Source of the DNA: Phoronis australis
Taxonomy: Eukaryota > Phoronida > Phoronidae
DNA length: 64,000 nucleotides
Assembly: GCA_002633005.1 (NCBI GenBank)
Contig: NMRA01000109.1
Location: 230,256 to 294,255, forward strand
Reading direction: 5' to 3'
The position numbers were made by a program, and so were the translations under genes. The notes beneath the pieces are model-generated. The model saw only the letters and a program-made list of their open reading frames with translations. It was not told where the DNA came from and did no database searches. This document shows, one piece after another, positions 10,030 to 22,633 of the stretch; the stretch's first letter is position 1, and every line of letters begins with the position of its first letter.

Positions 10030-13000
10030 CCCCAGATGGCCCAGATATTCAAAAATTTTCTTAAAAAATTTTTTGAGTTCAATAATACTTGAAGATAGAT
10101 CACTAGATGATGAGAAAAGCATTACAAGAAAATTTGCACTCAATGACCTCGTTTTATACAATGTTGCAATTTTGCAACAATGGGAGCTGATGGTAGCAAA
10201 TGTCCTATATTTAGCTAGACATTTGTTTGTGAAAATCACTACAAAACAACATCAGATGGAACACTTTATTTGTGGCAATTACCCTAATTATCAGCAAAAA
10301 CTAACTTTGGTGTATTAGTAAACATTTTGTTTGGTGCATATGAAATTTCACCCTTCTCTCATTCCTGTAATGCAGTCAACACGTGTTCCAAGATCTCCTC
10401 GGTTGCCCCTACGGGCCAGTAATTCACACTGCTGCATATAAACATACAGATTAGTTGTGGTAACTAAATATGATAGAGACGGAAACAGATTTTTTGTGAA
10501 GTAAACCACAGATGAAGTTCACATTTCTCGCATGCAATTCCAGTAATGCCGTCAGCACAGTACTTGCACATGATCAGTGAAGTTGCAATCTGGGCCTGGA
10601 ACATTCTCAGCTTCATGAGGTCCCCTTCGGGCTTTTGAAGAGCACGAAATTCCTTTTGGTACAATAGCCAAGCATTTACCACAGCAACGGATATAGTGTG
10701 CCAAAACAGGTACAGGTACCACCTTCTGGACGTGATGCCGTACTTGTACTTTGCTGACAGAGCATCCAACAGGTCGACACCACCCATAAATTTATTGTAC
10801 TGACTGACACAAAATGGCCTTGGGATTTGGACATGTGACTTAGAGCTCTTGTCCCATCTTCTGACAATATCAGTAAGATTAGCACCAACAAAAGATGAAA
10901 TGACAGTTACTGGCTTGTTGTCATACCAGTGCACAACGCAGATGTTTTCGTTGACCTCGACTTTTTCTTCATAGGAACCTCTTCCTTGTTTTTTCATTTC
11001 CTTTTCACTTTTGAGGGTGCCCCCTTGGATACGATTGGTTAGTATAGTACCCAGGTAGGCCTACTGTATTCCACGTTCATGTAGCTTGTTAACCAGCTTG
11101 ACACCAGAAAAGAAGTTGTCCGCAATTATTTTGTAGTTCTTGTGAGATGGCAAAGTTGCTGACAAATTCAAAACAACATCCGCACACAGGCCCAGCTCAG
11201 ATTTAAACGTGCGCTGACTGACTTGGTAACTTCAAAATTGTACAGAAGTCCACTGACTGATGTTCTAGCCCAGATTTTGAAGCCCCAAGGATGTGGTTTG
11301 CCTCGAACATATTGTTTTATTCCACTAAACTTCCCATTAAATTTCACCATCATCTCATCTCATCTATTGAATTGTGCTCTGCATGGTGTAAATGTTGCTA
11401 CTTTCTGTCAAAGCATCAATCATTTCAACAGTTATGAACTGTTGGAAGTATCTATACGGCGACAGAACCTCTCCACCAAGGGGTGCATCATTACTTGAAC
11501 CTGTGAATGTAACATCACCAGGTTCGAACGTCTTGTTCCGCCACTTGAAAAGCTGCTTTTTGGTTGGTTGTTCACTAGTGCTGGGAGCAAGCTGGTTAAT
11601 AAAATGGGCTAGTGGTTCATCGTCACTATCAGAAGTTTCATCATCGCCACCAAGTTGCTGGGGAATGAAGTCATCTTCATCGTCATCATCATCATTATCA
11701 TCATCATCATCACTAACTAAGCCCTCTAATTCACTCTCATCTCCATCTAACAAATGTAGAACATCTCCCAACTCGAGGTTTTTCCTTGTCATTTTGAATC
11801 TGAAAATAAACCAGGAAATCGATTAGTGTTGCATTACGTGCTGTGGGGAAATTTCTGGCTATGTAGTATAGGGCTTCGCCGTGTGAGTTGCCTCGCAGTG
11901 TCGGTAGAAACAAAGTGGTGATAACTAGACAGTTCAGCAGTGAACCTGTCCAAATAAGTCGTGTCGTTGTGCTGACTAAATGGCAACTGATTTTATTCTG
12001 CACTCCAAGTCATTCATATACACAATCATTGACAAATAACCATGACACGTGGGCTAATACTAAGGAAATGACCAAACTATAACACAAACAACTCCCATAA
12101 ATGACTCGTAAACTAAATAAGGCAGACTGTTACGCAACCAATTCCGGAGTTGAAGGAACTCTGCAGTAAACAAAACAATACATTATCACGGAAATCCGTG
12201 ACACGTGCACTTCAAAAGAAAAATCTTCAGGAGTAGCGAGTAATAAACAATAATTATATTTGCTCGTAAAGACGCTGATTGAATGTGATATCAAAGAGAC
12301 AACGTACGTGACTCGGAAAAGAAAAAAAAAGGTCTACACAAAGATTAAAATCTGCTAAGTCAAACTTACATACAAGTCGATGGAAAGCAGCATAAAAAAT
12401 AACACAGTCGTTGAGTTTCTACTTACACACAAAGTTTATTAACTCTTAACTTCAATATATAGTGAATAGAAATTTGTGTGGGTTGTGACTGCAAAACAAA
12501 AACAATGTTGAAATATCCGGTGATCTCATCTACATCATAAACATGAATGAAGTCTGGACAGCTGCCTGCTGTGTACAGTTTCACTATGAGTGGACATTGG
12601 TTACTGACATAGTAAACAAAAACACAAGAATGTCCTGGAATAGTTGTATAACAGAAATTGTTTTGCTGGGACAGTTGTACGACAGAGGAAATGATTAAAC
12701 TTGCACTTATTTAACTACACCAAAATTCAAGACATTACTGGGTTTTACTTATAAACATTTAACATTAACTGGGCATGAACCCAACATAGTGTCAGACAGA
12801 AGACTAAACACAAGTCTGTTGTCATGGTGATGACAGAGCCCGGTGTTGCAATTATGCAACATGGCTTTTCATGACTAAGGCACTTAGAAAACAAAACATT
12901 ATTCAACATAAAGTTCATACCATCAAATAATATAGTCTTTAATGGTTTGAATACCTTACATTGAAAAATCAAATTTACCTGGACTGTGTAGTGAATGTCT

Positions 13001-13224
13001 TTGCCTTTTTTCCACATGACAGCTTGCAATATGGCGGCAGACATCTTGATTTTCTAATTCAAATAGTTTGTTCATTTGTCAAGAGAGGTCCCTCATACTG
13101 TAGCATTACTGCATCAATGGGCCTTGGAGGGTACACAATCAAATATGAGCACAAAATAATTGGGGGGTTAACTATAGATTATCAAAAGTGGTGTTGCAAT
13201 ATTACAACAAGGGGCCTTCCAGGG
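10030..13224 (-). mobile_element. piggyBac-like DNA transposon, decayed
   Basis: The boundaries come from comparing this repeat with its uninterrupted sibling at 33933-35335: about 3.2 kb is extra here. The proposed ends are CCCCAGATGGCC at 10030 and, inverted, CCCTGGAAGGCC at 13224 (9 of 12 identical), flanked by TGAT on both sides (10026-10029 and 13225-13228). CCC-starting termini suit piggyBac, but its usual target is TTAA, so the exact ends remain inference. The transposase pseudogene lies inside at 10464-11792 on the minus strand. The flanks (10030-10463 and 11793-13224) hold no other recognised gene. Confidence 0.6.
10464..11792 (-). pseudogene. piggyBac transposase (PGBD-like), broken
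   Basis: This would be the cut-and-paste transposase (DDE_Tnp_1_7 family) acting on DNA in the nucleus. Pieces in order: an N-terminal start at 11792 with a long acidic Asp/Glu run; DEMMVKFNGKFSGIKQY (about 11300-11360) with the first catalytic Asp; KPHPWGFKIWAR; IIADNFFSGVKLVNKL (about 11080-11130) with the second Asp; FCVSQYNKFMGGVDLLDA (about 10790) with the third; SRRWYLYLFWHTISVAVVNA; and a C-terminal Cys-rich finger (CKYC, ACEKC). Roughly 100 residues between the N-terminus and DEMM are missing, and there are at least one stop and several frameshifts. It cannot encode an active enzyme. Confidence 0.92.
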
Positions 13225-13228
13225 TGAT

Positions 13229-14354
13229 AATATGGGAACCAGTAACATTATTCTGCAACTAACCATCGGAAATAGACCTTTTGTGTTATAAACAAACAGC
13301 GGTCTTCACGTTCTTTAAAATTCCTCACTCCCCTTCAATGGCGGTCAATCCTGTTGTATTTTTTCGCATTTTTTTGGTTGTTTGGGTCGAATATTTTGAT
13401 ACCACTGTGCTGTGTCCGATTGTTTTGTGTTTTTGATGAATTTCGAATCACAAATTCTTCGTGAATACTTGGCAGTGTCGGATTTACATGTACTGTATAG
13501 AGGGGCAAAGGGACATTTCTACGAACTGCTCCACCGAGAGAGGGTGCCGTCTGATATGGGACAGCTTAATTATGAAAAGCTAAACATCATTAAGCTTTGA
13601 AATGAATGCCAGTTCATTCCACCGTCGTGAGGACAGACGACGGCGCAGGAAGTGACATTATTCAACATGAAAGTTGGTTGCACTATTTCACAAAAAACAG
13701 GAAAATAGACGTAGTCGAGTCCAACATTGGGTCCTCTCTCTGTCAATAAAAACATAAAAACTGTTACCACTTGAATGTGGTCAATGGCTTCCTTCAGACA
13801 TGGGGCCCCTCTATGTGAAAATATTATCTATATTTCCAAAAATCATTGAATGTGCAGCAATTGATGATAAATGTCAGGTCATCAATTTGTGCTCAAGTGA
13901 TATACAATTAGAGAAAAAAACGACTGTTGCTCGGTTATCCCTTGCCAGAGAGGGACCTCTGGAAAAATGTGGTTTTGCAGTCGCAAAATTGACTTACTGA
14001 ATTTAAAAATCCAGAAAATTAATACACTCTGCAATAGCTTCGCTTTACAAATTTCGTCGATTTTTCTAAATATATGCTTGAATTAAAACATGCACGTTTC
14101 CAAGTGTATTTATAGACAACCTGTGCTGCGAAAGCGGAGACCTCAACAACAAATGTCCTCACCAGGGTCCTCAAAAGGTGAACCGTGCACTGATACAGAG
14201 TTAGTAAACGTTCTCTTGAGTTTTCTCTCTTATCCGAATTTATCAGTCTTTCTTTTCTCGACTGTCCCCGCCCCGTGCGCATGTCAGTTGACAAGGTTTA
14301 GCCCTGAGGCCTGAAAATTTTTGATGGCCCGTGCCCCCCGCTTCCTACGGCCCT
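13229..14354 (+). repeat. 1.4 kb dispersed repeat, left arm (second part)
   Basis: This is the continuation of the repeat interrupted at 10026. It matches 33933-34930 in inverted orientation: 13263-13601 with 34598-34930, and 13990-14354 with 33933-34322. Its end, read on the minus strand, is CAGGGCCGTAGGAAGCGG, the same in both copies, so this is probably a true terminus. No matching inverted terminus is seen at the other end (9693), so the element class is undetermined. Confidence 0.75.
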
Positions 14355-17300
14355 GCTATTTCATCAAGATGTCCACGAGCTACTACCCAGTCAACATGCA
14401 GATAATGGATCAATAGTGGCCAATTGTGTAGGCCAGTACCCGCCCAGTTACAGTTTGCACAACAGTTTGGTACTGGGACGGTTTTGGATTGCTATTCCGG
14501 GCTAATATATGGCCAGTACCAAGCCATTACTTGGCCAATACAGCACAGCCTGTGGCGGTCCTGTACAGGGCCACTGTTGGACCCATGTTAAGCCGGTATA
14601 CTAATTCCCTGGGTGAAAGTGCAGTGGTGGTTCAATGCCAGATTTGGACCATTGATGGTGACCTTATACATGCAGGCCAAACGCAGGAATAATACTGTTG
14701 TGGGTATAATGAAACATTTTATTCAAATCTCTAAGTTTTTAACTTCTACGACTGCGTGCTTTCTAAGTCCTTTCAATCCTTTTGCATGACTTACTAAAAA
14801 GCTCTTGTTCTTTAATATTTTTTTAATATGAAACAAACTAAGGTCAAACAATTACAAAAATGAGTCAATGACAACTAAGATAAAGTATCTACATAAAAAC
14901 TAAGCAACTAATAACTAACATCTTTTTACAAAACTGTTTCAGGCTCGTTAGTGGACTGGGTAGAAGGTTTGGCGCTTTACGCAGTCTTCGCCCACAATCC
15001 CTGTCGCCAGCGTTTTTGAGTCTGCTGCCCGTCTCTTTTACTATAAAGCTTGCATTAGCACTGGTGTGCTCCTTGATCACATTCCCTGAAATAAAACAAC
15101 GCCTGTATCGTAGGCTACACTGTATATTTAACAGACTCCACTATTTTCGCGTTAAGTTATCCACAATCCACAGTACCACAATTTTGTTTCATATGTTACT
15201 GCATATTACACTGAGTATCCTGGCCATAACTTTTTGAAAAAGACACACTTTTTATCATCATGGACAGCCAAAGGGCACAGCTTCAAATGTGGTCAGGAAT
15301 ACCCCTGTAATACCAGCCTGAGGGAGGTGCACATAGATTTTATGGATTTAGAAAAGCTGGGAGCCTAGGTTAGGCAAAGTTTTAGTGTTCAACCTTTATG
15401 TTTATAAGGTAAACTTATGGGTCATTGGCAAATTCGTCGGCGGCCTGTGGTATAAATGACATGCATCCTCAACGTTTGATCATTCCGAATACATTATTTT
15501 TTATTCCACAAGCCATGAGAGTCGGAGAATTCCATGGGCATGGGTGTTTCGCTGACGCCGCCCATACCAAACACAAATGTCAATAAATTTACACAAAATA
15601 GGGGTTCAACAAACCATGAGCACTTGTTCTTTCTTCTAATGCCTCATTTACAGCGTCCTGTTCCTGTGAGTTCGCAACAAATTCGCAAAAAATATCTTTC
15701 CAAAAGACTGATGCGTCGCAACTATGAGTGTGTCACGCAAATTGGTTCTTGATCGAGTACAGTACGCCGATTTACCCGACGAGTTACGAAGAAATAACGA
15801 CACTTTGTCAGACCATGCCATTATGACTGAACCGCCATAACACATTGCGTAATTTGCGTACTGTTTTTGACCTTGATTTTTTGTTTTGACCGCAGATTTG
15901 TTGCAAACTTGAGCAGGATGCTGTAAATGCTATCAGAAGGAAGAACAATTGCCTACAGTTTGCTGAATCCCTGTTGTGTTTGATATGAACACCCGAACTG
16001 AAGCAAGTCCCGAGTGTCAGACCTTATAATAGTATATAATGGATTGGGGACGGCCAGACTCAGACAGGTTTAGGACAACAGAGGTATAAATATTAATCAG
16101 ATTTTTTATATTCTTACAAACACATTCGCAGAGGATTCAAAGTAAGGACACATGAAACGTACCAGAAATTTGAAGTTTACAAGTCTGTTTACTGCTTAAG
16201 CATTATGACGCCTGAGTACCATGTGTCTACTGGCGGGCGTCACGAAGGAATCAATCGGTTTGAAGTGTCGTTGGACGGTATGGGAGCATTAGTGGCCCAG
16301 AAACGTAGCGGCGGTATGAGGTAAACGCGGTAAGAAGCAACACATACCCAGATCTGGCCAATACTGTCGCGTTTACTGGGTAATTTACCATTTGCAAATG
16401 TAAACCCATCCACGTTTTCGGAACACTCCACTTAAACGGATTACAGTTAGTTAGATGTATGTTTTACTAAACGTAAAAACAGTGCCATTGTATTGTTTTT
16501 CGTACGAGTGTGTTTGGTCGGAACCCTTCCATTTCCGTCTTGGTGTATTGTCGACTGGGGATTAAACACGTTACTAAACTTACTACTCATCGTGTCGGTT
16601 AGCTGGCGCATATTTGCACCAAGGCCAGCCCACGGGATGATAGTCGCGCGTATTGCACATGTTAACATGGAAGTCGACGAATACTATAATGAATCAACAT
16701 TTTTTATACACTGCACCAATATAATGAAGTGAAAACACGTTTCATGGTTTCACTTTCTCGTGAAGTTAACATTTTATTGCCACGTACTGCAAAATTCGTC
16801 ACAATAACCGACGAGGAGCGGAGGTTAGAAACTGGCCCCACGGTGAGTCTTTCGGGTTCTATTGATTAAAGGTTCATTCTCCACAAAAGTGTGCAACTGG
16901 AAAAATATAAGAAAAAATAAAGTTGTCAGTACTGCTTAAAAATGTATTGAAATAAGATTGTTAGTTTAAGTAGCCTGTGAGCACAAAAGGAATTATTCGT
17001 AACTTTGCTGATTTTGGTTGTGCGAGTGGACAAAGAAGGGGGCTCAATTAAACTGTTCGTAGACACGTTATTGGCTGGAATTTGATTTTGTGGTGCAAAT
17101 ACTTAAACAGCTATACATTAAACTTTATGTAGTAAACACCTCTGAGTTATGAAAAAAACTTTGCTTGTTTACAATAAAAAAGATCGTCAATTTTAATTTT
17201 GTACTTTTGATGTGTACTTTAATGTCAATACTACGAAAAAAAATCAAATGCATGTCAACAGATGTTACTTTGGAACGAGGCCACGTGTATTTTATGTGAA

Positions 17301-17698
17301 CAGGCAATGGCGACACAGTGAAGGTAGTTCACAGACAGTAAACGAGAGGAAATTGTCAATTGCATGACTTCAACAAAGTCATACCTTTCATACCGTATCT
17401 ATGAACAATTTACGGTCACAACCTCGAAAGGATTCATACACTTTTTATCGAACGACAGTGTTGGAAGGCTTACTTTAAGTTAATAAGTTATTTAATTATA
17501 TTTTTGATATTATGTATCTTTTGTGCTCATGGCTTTTTCACTGGTTTATATTTCTAGTACTCCAATCCGCGAACTTCTTCAAGCAAACCTAAAGTTTATT
17601 ATTTTGCTGAAACGTATGCTACAAGCAACACTAATTAACCAACTTGCAGCAAAAGAAAACGTATGGGTCCGTTGTCTCCACCTCGTTACGTTGATGTT
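14355..17698. other. No gene recognised; short repeated motifs
   Basis: No exon or transposase was found. Between about 14395 and 14690 variants of GGCCAGTACC or TGGCCAATAC recur four to five times over 300 bp, and TCTGGCCAATACTG turns up again near 16350. These may be pieces of a short interspersed element. The short ORFs here lack family features. Confidence 0.4.
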
Positions 17699-18085
17699 TT
17701 ACTTCTCTACTTCAAGTTCCAATTTCTGTGTTTTGTATCTCGCATGTCTTAGAGCTTTTAACCTTCGAGATTTTCCTCTTTTTCTATCTGGAAAGATCAG
17801 CTTTACGCAAGGCTTTTCATTTGATCTCGTCCCAAGGCTTTCGTTTTCTGTTGAATCAGACACCTGGTTGCTCTGTGCGCCAATGTTTTCAGATCTAGCA
17901 CTAGAAACAACATCACCCGTGGCAGATACGCGCTTCTTCTGTCTGTAGTATCTCCTGTTGTAAATTCTGACCTTGGAGTTATACATTTTCTGTTGGGTGT
18001 CGGATTTCTCAGAGGCAGCAACCATGTGTCTGTTTTGTCTTTCTCTTTCCTTTCTCAGGAAATCAGGATCGTTGCGTTTTTTTTT
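17699..18085 (-). pseudogene. Basic coiled-coil ORF of unnamed invertebrate family, truncated
   Basis: The frame is open on the minus strand from about 18085 (after an upstream TAA) to a stop at 17699; the first Met is at 18025. The product is strongly basic: an N-terminal KKKRNDPDFLRKERERQNRH block, a Lys/Arg/Tyr stretch (IYNRRYYRQKKR), a Ser/Glu-rich spacer, then FPDRKRGKSRRLKALRHARY leading into a heptad-like LELEVEK. From memory this order resembles proteins repeated in invertebrate genomes that probably travel with transposons; I have no function or name for them. The coiled coil ends after one or two heptads, so the copy looks truncated. Confidence 0.4.
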
Positions 18086-19343
18086 CGATGAGATTTTTTA
18101 ATCTCTGCTTGCGTTTTACCCATAAGGTCTGAAAGAGATGCGTCCCAATGAAATATCACCCCTATATGAGTGACAAATGCCTATGCGCAGCACTGCTAAA
18201 GAGACCCAACTTGGGTCACTTAAATGCAGGTGTTCGCTTTCAGTCTGGAGGCAGTCACCATTTAAGGCAAGGGGTGTGGCCAAGCTCCAAACATAGGGAC
18301 AAATTTATACCTAGAAAAGAAGGGAAAATGCGTCCCACATTCATACCAAGAACAAGAAATGCGACCCATATTTATGCCAACAACAAGAATTGAGACCAAT
18401 ATTTGTAATTCATCTGAAGAACGTTCACCGTGAGAAAGGTGAAAAAGCGACCAAATTTATACCAAAAATGAAAAATTAAACTCATTTGGGCTGCACGTCT
18501 CCATCACCATTATTATTACATAGAGTGCCCCTGATTTCAATTTTCAATGAGACAAAAAACCGGATTCCTGGCAAAACTGTAAATATCATCATTGTCGCAT
18601 AGGTAAGCTTTAACTCGATTTGAATCATCCTTGCCTAGGAAAAGTCATAAATTTGAGGATTTTCCATAGATACGTTATTGTGAATCACAGAAAACGCTTC
18701 AATTATCCCCTTTTTTCTTATATGTCTAACTGCTTCTCAATTTACTAAAGCTATTTCGCGTGTAAATGTATATTCCGTTAAAAAATGCTTGATTTGAATC
18801 GTTACTTCCCAGTTTGAAGGGGCTTCACAGATACGTCACATGTGTATAGCGTGACATAGATACATGTACGTTATTGCAGGAAGCCCATTTCGGTTGGGCC
18901 TGTACAATTCTGTTTATTATCACTAAACATTGGACTGTTTCTTAACGCTATGAAAGCTACGATGTACATTTGTATATCGCTTCGGTAAACACTGCATATT
19001 TTAAATCTGACAACAACATTACCTACCTCGTCAAAGATGTAACTGATCGCGCTTTGAATCACTCGGCTTTGTCTTCAGGCTGTCCATTTTAGCGCAATCA
19101 GGCATTATATGTCTGTTCGTCCAAAATGGAACGCAGCGTGGGAAGGTCAGCCAAAAATAACGTATCTGTAACATAACGTACATGTATCACTGAAATCAAA
19201 GACAAAACTGACGACGCGCGACAAATTTCTGATGAAAAGAATGAAATGACCATTTCAATACACTCTTACAGTAAGCCCAACAGCATTGAAAGCACTTACT
19301 TTCCCAGGCGGCAGCCCATTTTCACTGAACGTAATTAACGTGT
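18086..19343. other. No gene; short imperfect tandem repeat
   Basis: At about 18296-18478 a roughly 33-bp unit with the core CGACCCATATTTATACCAA recurs four to five times with many changes. Further on, variants of ATAACGTATCTATGA or its complement appear near 18670, 18830, 19155 and 19527. No exon was recognised. Confidence 0.45.
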
Positions 19344-19907
19344 CTACATGTATGAAAACAATAGGGTAACAATTTGAATTTCGAACTTCACAGACAGTGC
19401 AGCTCTTTCTATTGATATCTGTGAAATCAATGATTTTGTTTCCTTATTACATAATGTTTTGACAATAAAAAAGCGTGACAATATTATTTGAAAGTGTGAA
19501 TATACGTCCTGGGATGAGTCATGTGCAGTCATAACGTATCTATGACTGATTTTTGTGACAACTATATTTTCTTCTCCAGAATTTAAAAAATACATTGGTC
19601 GGACAACATTTTTTCTTCGATCAATATTTGTAACTAAAATGTGTAACCTAATTTCTCTGGCAACAAATGGTAAAACAAAACTACAGTGTATGCAAAACGT
19701 ACACAATTCACTATGGCCTGTGCCAGCGAAATAATGCTGAAAATGGGACTTCAATCCTGAGACAGTGCAAAAACTGTGCAGCTTAGAACAAAAAGTTGTA
19801 TTGTCCGCTGGTCCACCGATAGTAAAGTTCAGTTTGAATGAAAAACGGGTGTGATTAGACACTTTAATTATTATTGGACCACTAACACCGTTTTTTGTAT
19901 TGCACAT
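19344..19907 (-). other. Unrecognised 187-codon ORF
   Basis: This is the longest uninterrupted ATG-to-stop frame in the window. The predicted product is Ser/His/Phe-rich with no motif, signal peptide or clean membrane segment I can assign. It overlaps the region where the ATAACGTATCTATG-like motif recurs. It may be a chance frame or part of an unidentified repeat. No neighbouring exon supports it. Confidence 0.15.
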
Positions 19908-21430
19908 TTTAGTGGAGAATGAACCTAAACTCCCGATTGACTAGGCTCTTCAAACAAATTCCGCAAAAACAATTAATAAAACTGAGTGTAGCAACTACAA
20001 ATGAGTGCACGTGACTGATTTTCAATAATTGATCTTCATCAAATCATTCTCTGACCTAATTTCCAATTTTGACGACATAAGCCGCTTACAGACTTCGTCA
20101 TGTTGTGCTGGCTACTCCCATTTCAGTAAGGGGTGAGTCACCAATTATTCCCACCTGTACTGACTTTTGCTTGTCAGTTTTATCAACCAAGCTCTATCCT
20201 CGCTGTTGTTGCAAAAATTACTGTGCTAGATCTGAACACTCCGATCATAACTAAGATAGCAGTAGGCACGCGGTTGCAAACTGGACGCTACATTGCTGCA
20301 CTGGCTTTAAATCATCCTGGGATTTCTTTGGAAGCTAGAGATGGATAGTTTGAAGTCCACACGATGACACTTGACTCATGCTAGAATGTCGAATGTCAAC
20401 TTAAAGTTTCGAGTCTGCGCTCAAATGCATATATGTTCAATCTTAGACGAATAAGTTATACCGCATACTTCTGTAACGGGACCTCAGAAAACAGAACAGT
20501 GATATTAACTCACTACGTTGCGCAGTTCGTACTTGCTGACCACAGCAAAGATACTGCACGTACATGTACTGACACACGTACAGCTTGGCTGCATCGTTAT
20601 GTGGGACGTTGACGAAAAGTCTGTGCTTATAGTCAACTATCTACAAAACCATAAAATTCAACTCGGTAATGCATATATTTTCTGAATGTTGAAAGACCTA
20701 AAATTTTATCTTGTAGTTTGTCTTTATATTAACCGGTCATTGTTTGAGGCTCATGGCCATGTCTTTTCTGTAAAGATTAGTGAGTAGAAAGGTACAGTCA
20801 TAGCAAAACGTCACTAATTATTTCGCCACCTTTGGTTTGATAAAAATGTACAGGAGGAAATCCCACGAACGAAGTCATGTTGCAGAAGTGGGCCACTTTG
20901 AAACAATTTTTGGCGAAGAGTGCATAACGTAATGTACTTGGAAGTTTCGTTTCAATCCGAGAATGGACAAATTTGGACATTTCTCTGGGGTCTTACACAA
21001 CATACATTAAAACACGCATAAAAGAAATGTTTTCAAGTCCATGTCCAATGCTGTGAGCGTTCATTTTTATACTCAGTCGTTCGTCTTCAGAGACAACCTT
21101 GACACCACGGCCGTGCAATTAACCATTTTGAAGACCCTACCACCCTTATGGAACTTTTTATGACTGTGCGTCTAACCTTCCTGATGTCTTTTGGACTTGA
21201 GGCAGCTGAATGTGAGTTCTTTTTGTGCACTTTTTGTATAAACTGGCCCTCACGTTGTGAGCAATATGCATCCTTAGAACAGTTTTCCACCTTCAACTGG
21301 TAGTTCTCGGTGACTTTAGTGTGGTCACCGAATTCTGTTACATTAGTTTCAAGTTAAACTGGTGCACCTCTAGGAAAAAAGCGAACGTGGCTTACTAAAT
21401 TTCCATCTCTAATGAAATTAGAGGTTGGAA
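19908..21430. other. No gene recognised
   Basis: I found neither a coding exon nor a repeat with clear ends. If gene 1 has its signal-peptide exon upstream of the kringle, it could lie in this region or further left; no convincing candidate was seen. Confidence 0.4.
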
Positions 21431-21499
21431 TGTTTAAAAAAACGGATTGGGTTCGTAAATGAATGATCAACAGCCTACTGACAACCTGGTTACTCATTT

Positions 21500-21690
21500 T
21501 GGTAACCACACCAAACAGATTTGACGGTGTTTTGAGCGTAAAGGGAATCGTGATCTCAGTCAGGCATTCGCTAAGTCTACAGTCGTGATGTGCATAATCA
21601 ACTGGAATTCTCTTCCAGACTCTGTTAAGGAATGCAATTCTTTTATCAATATAAAAATAATATTTGAACTGTTTTTCATGACTTTGATAA
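21500..21690 (+). pseudogene. Possible LINE reverse-transcriptase C-terminus
   Basis: One plus-strand frame reads IINWNSLPDSVKECNSF, which resembles the WNSLP...V...S...F block at the C-terminus of many CR1/L2-like LINE ORF2 proteins. The sequence just downstream is AT-rich and non-coding, as LINE 3' ends often are. No polymerase motif lies in the same frame upstream. The evidence is one short motif. Confidence 0.35.
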
Positions 21691-22348
21691 ATCAACAGCC
21701 CTGACTCAATTCTCCCCTCCCCGCGAAAACGAAATGGCATTGTACAGATCAAGATGCGGTCTAGGCACAACTTTAGTAATGTCTTTCCATGGTGTAAACG
21801 TGGTGACCATCAATCTTATCATGTTTTCTTTCAATGTCCCCTCATCGATTATCTGAGTGACTCACTCTTTTGGCACTCAATGAAAACCAATCAATAGTGA
21901 AAGCTCTCAATTCTTGTAACAATATTCCTACTAAAGCAACATTATTACTGAATGGTAGTCCTAGCTTTGACCTCCTTCTCGATGAATTCCTCTTAAGCAA
22001 CATTAGCAAATTTTTATGTATCGCTTATAAATATTATTGCTTCTGATTTCCATATATTTATTTGTACATGTTTTTATATTATATGTTCGTAGGAGCTTAT
22101 CTATGTATTGGAATGCTTATATCAGATACATGTACTACTTGCATGTAGTATATACCTCTATGTATATTACTTTTATTTAAGCATTGTCTACAACCCAGAT
22201 ATAATGCTTCGCGATTTCTGGGTTTGTCATAATTTCTTTGTGTGTTTTGCATATTCTTTAACAAATATATATCACCTAAAGTGATCTCTGTTGCAGAAAA
22301 ATGTTGTTCCTTTTTTGAGCTACATTGTACATGTGAGTTCGTTTACAG

Positions 22349-22633
22349 TACCAAACTACTCGTGTAAAGTTGATGTCAAGGGACTCGGGTACAACGGTAG
22401 CGTTGCAAAGGGTGTTTCGGGAGAAAGGTGCAGGAAGTGGTCTAGTCCGGAAGTTCAGAGGCATATGACAAAATCTCGCCGCATATCTGATTCCTACGCC
22501 AGTTGGGGAAGAAGTATCCAGTCTTCCAACTTTTGCAGGAACCCGGACGGTGAAGTACGAGGCCCATGGTGCTACATTGAAGGAGAAGATATACCGTCAT
22601 TCCGATTTTGTGATATTAAAATCTGTGAAAAGA
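22349..22633 (+). CDS. Kringle-domain exon (gene 1)
   Basis: The acceptor is TTTACAG (22342-22348) and the donor GTAAGT starts at 22634. The exon is 285 nt and phase 1 at both ends. It encodes the six-cysteine kringle fold: first Cys in NYSCKV, then GYNGSVAKGVSGERCRKW, NFCRNPDG, GPWCY, FRFCDI and KICEK. Spacing and the CRNPDG...PWCY core are diagnostic. The residue before the fifth Cys region is Phe (FRF) where plasminogen-type kringles have a Trp, and the lysine-site Asp pair is only partly kept (EGED), so lysine binding is uncertain. Phase 1-1 symmetry is typical of shuffled extracellular modules. Confidence 0.93.

Noticed and set aside
19344-19907. 187-codon ORF as a real gene
   Set aside because: It has no motif, no neighbouring exon and no resemblance to any family I know; kept only as a low-confidence note.
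21354-21770. 138-codon minus ORF
   Set aside because: It is antisense to the possible LINE tail (WNSLP motif) and has no features of its own.
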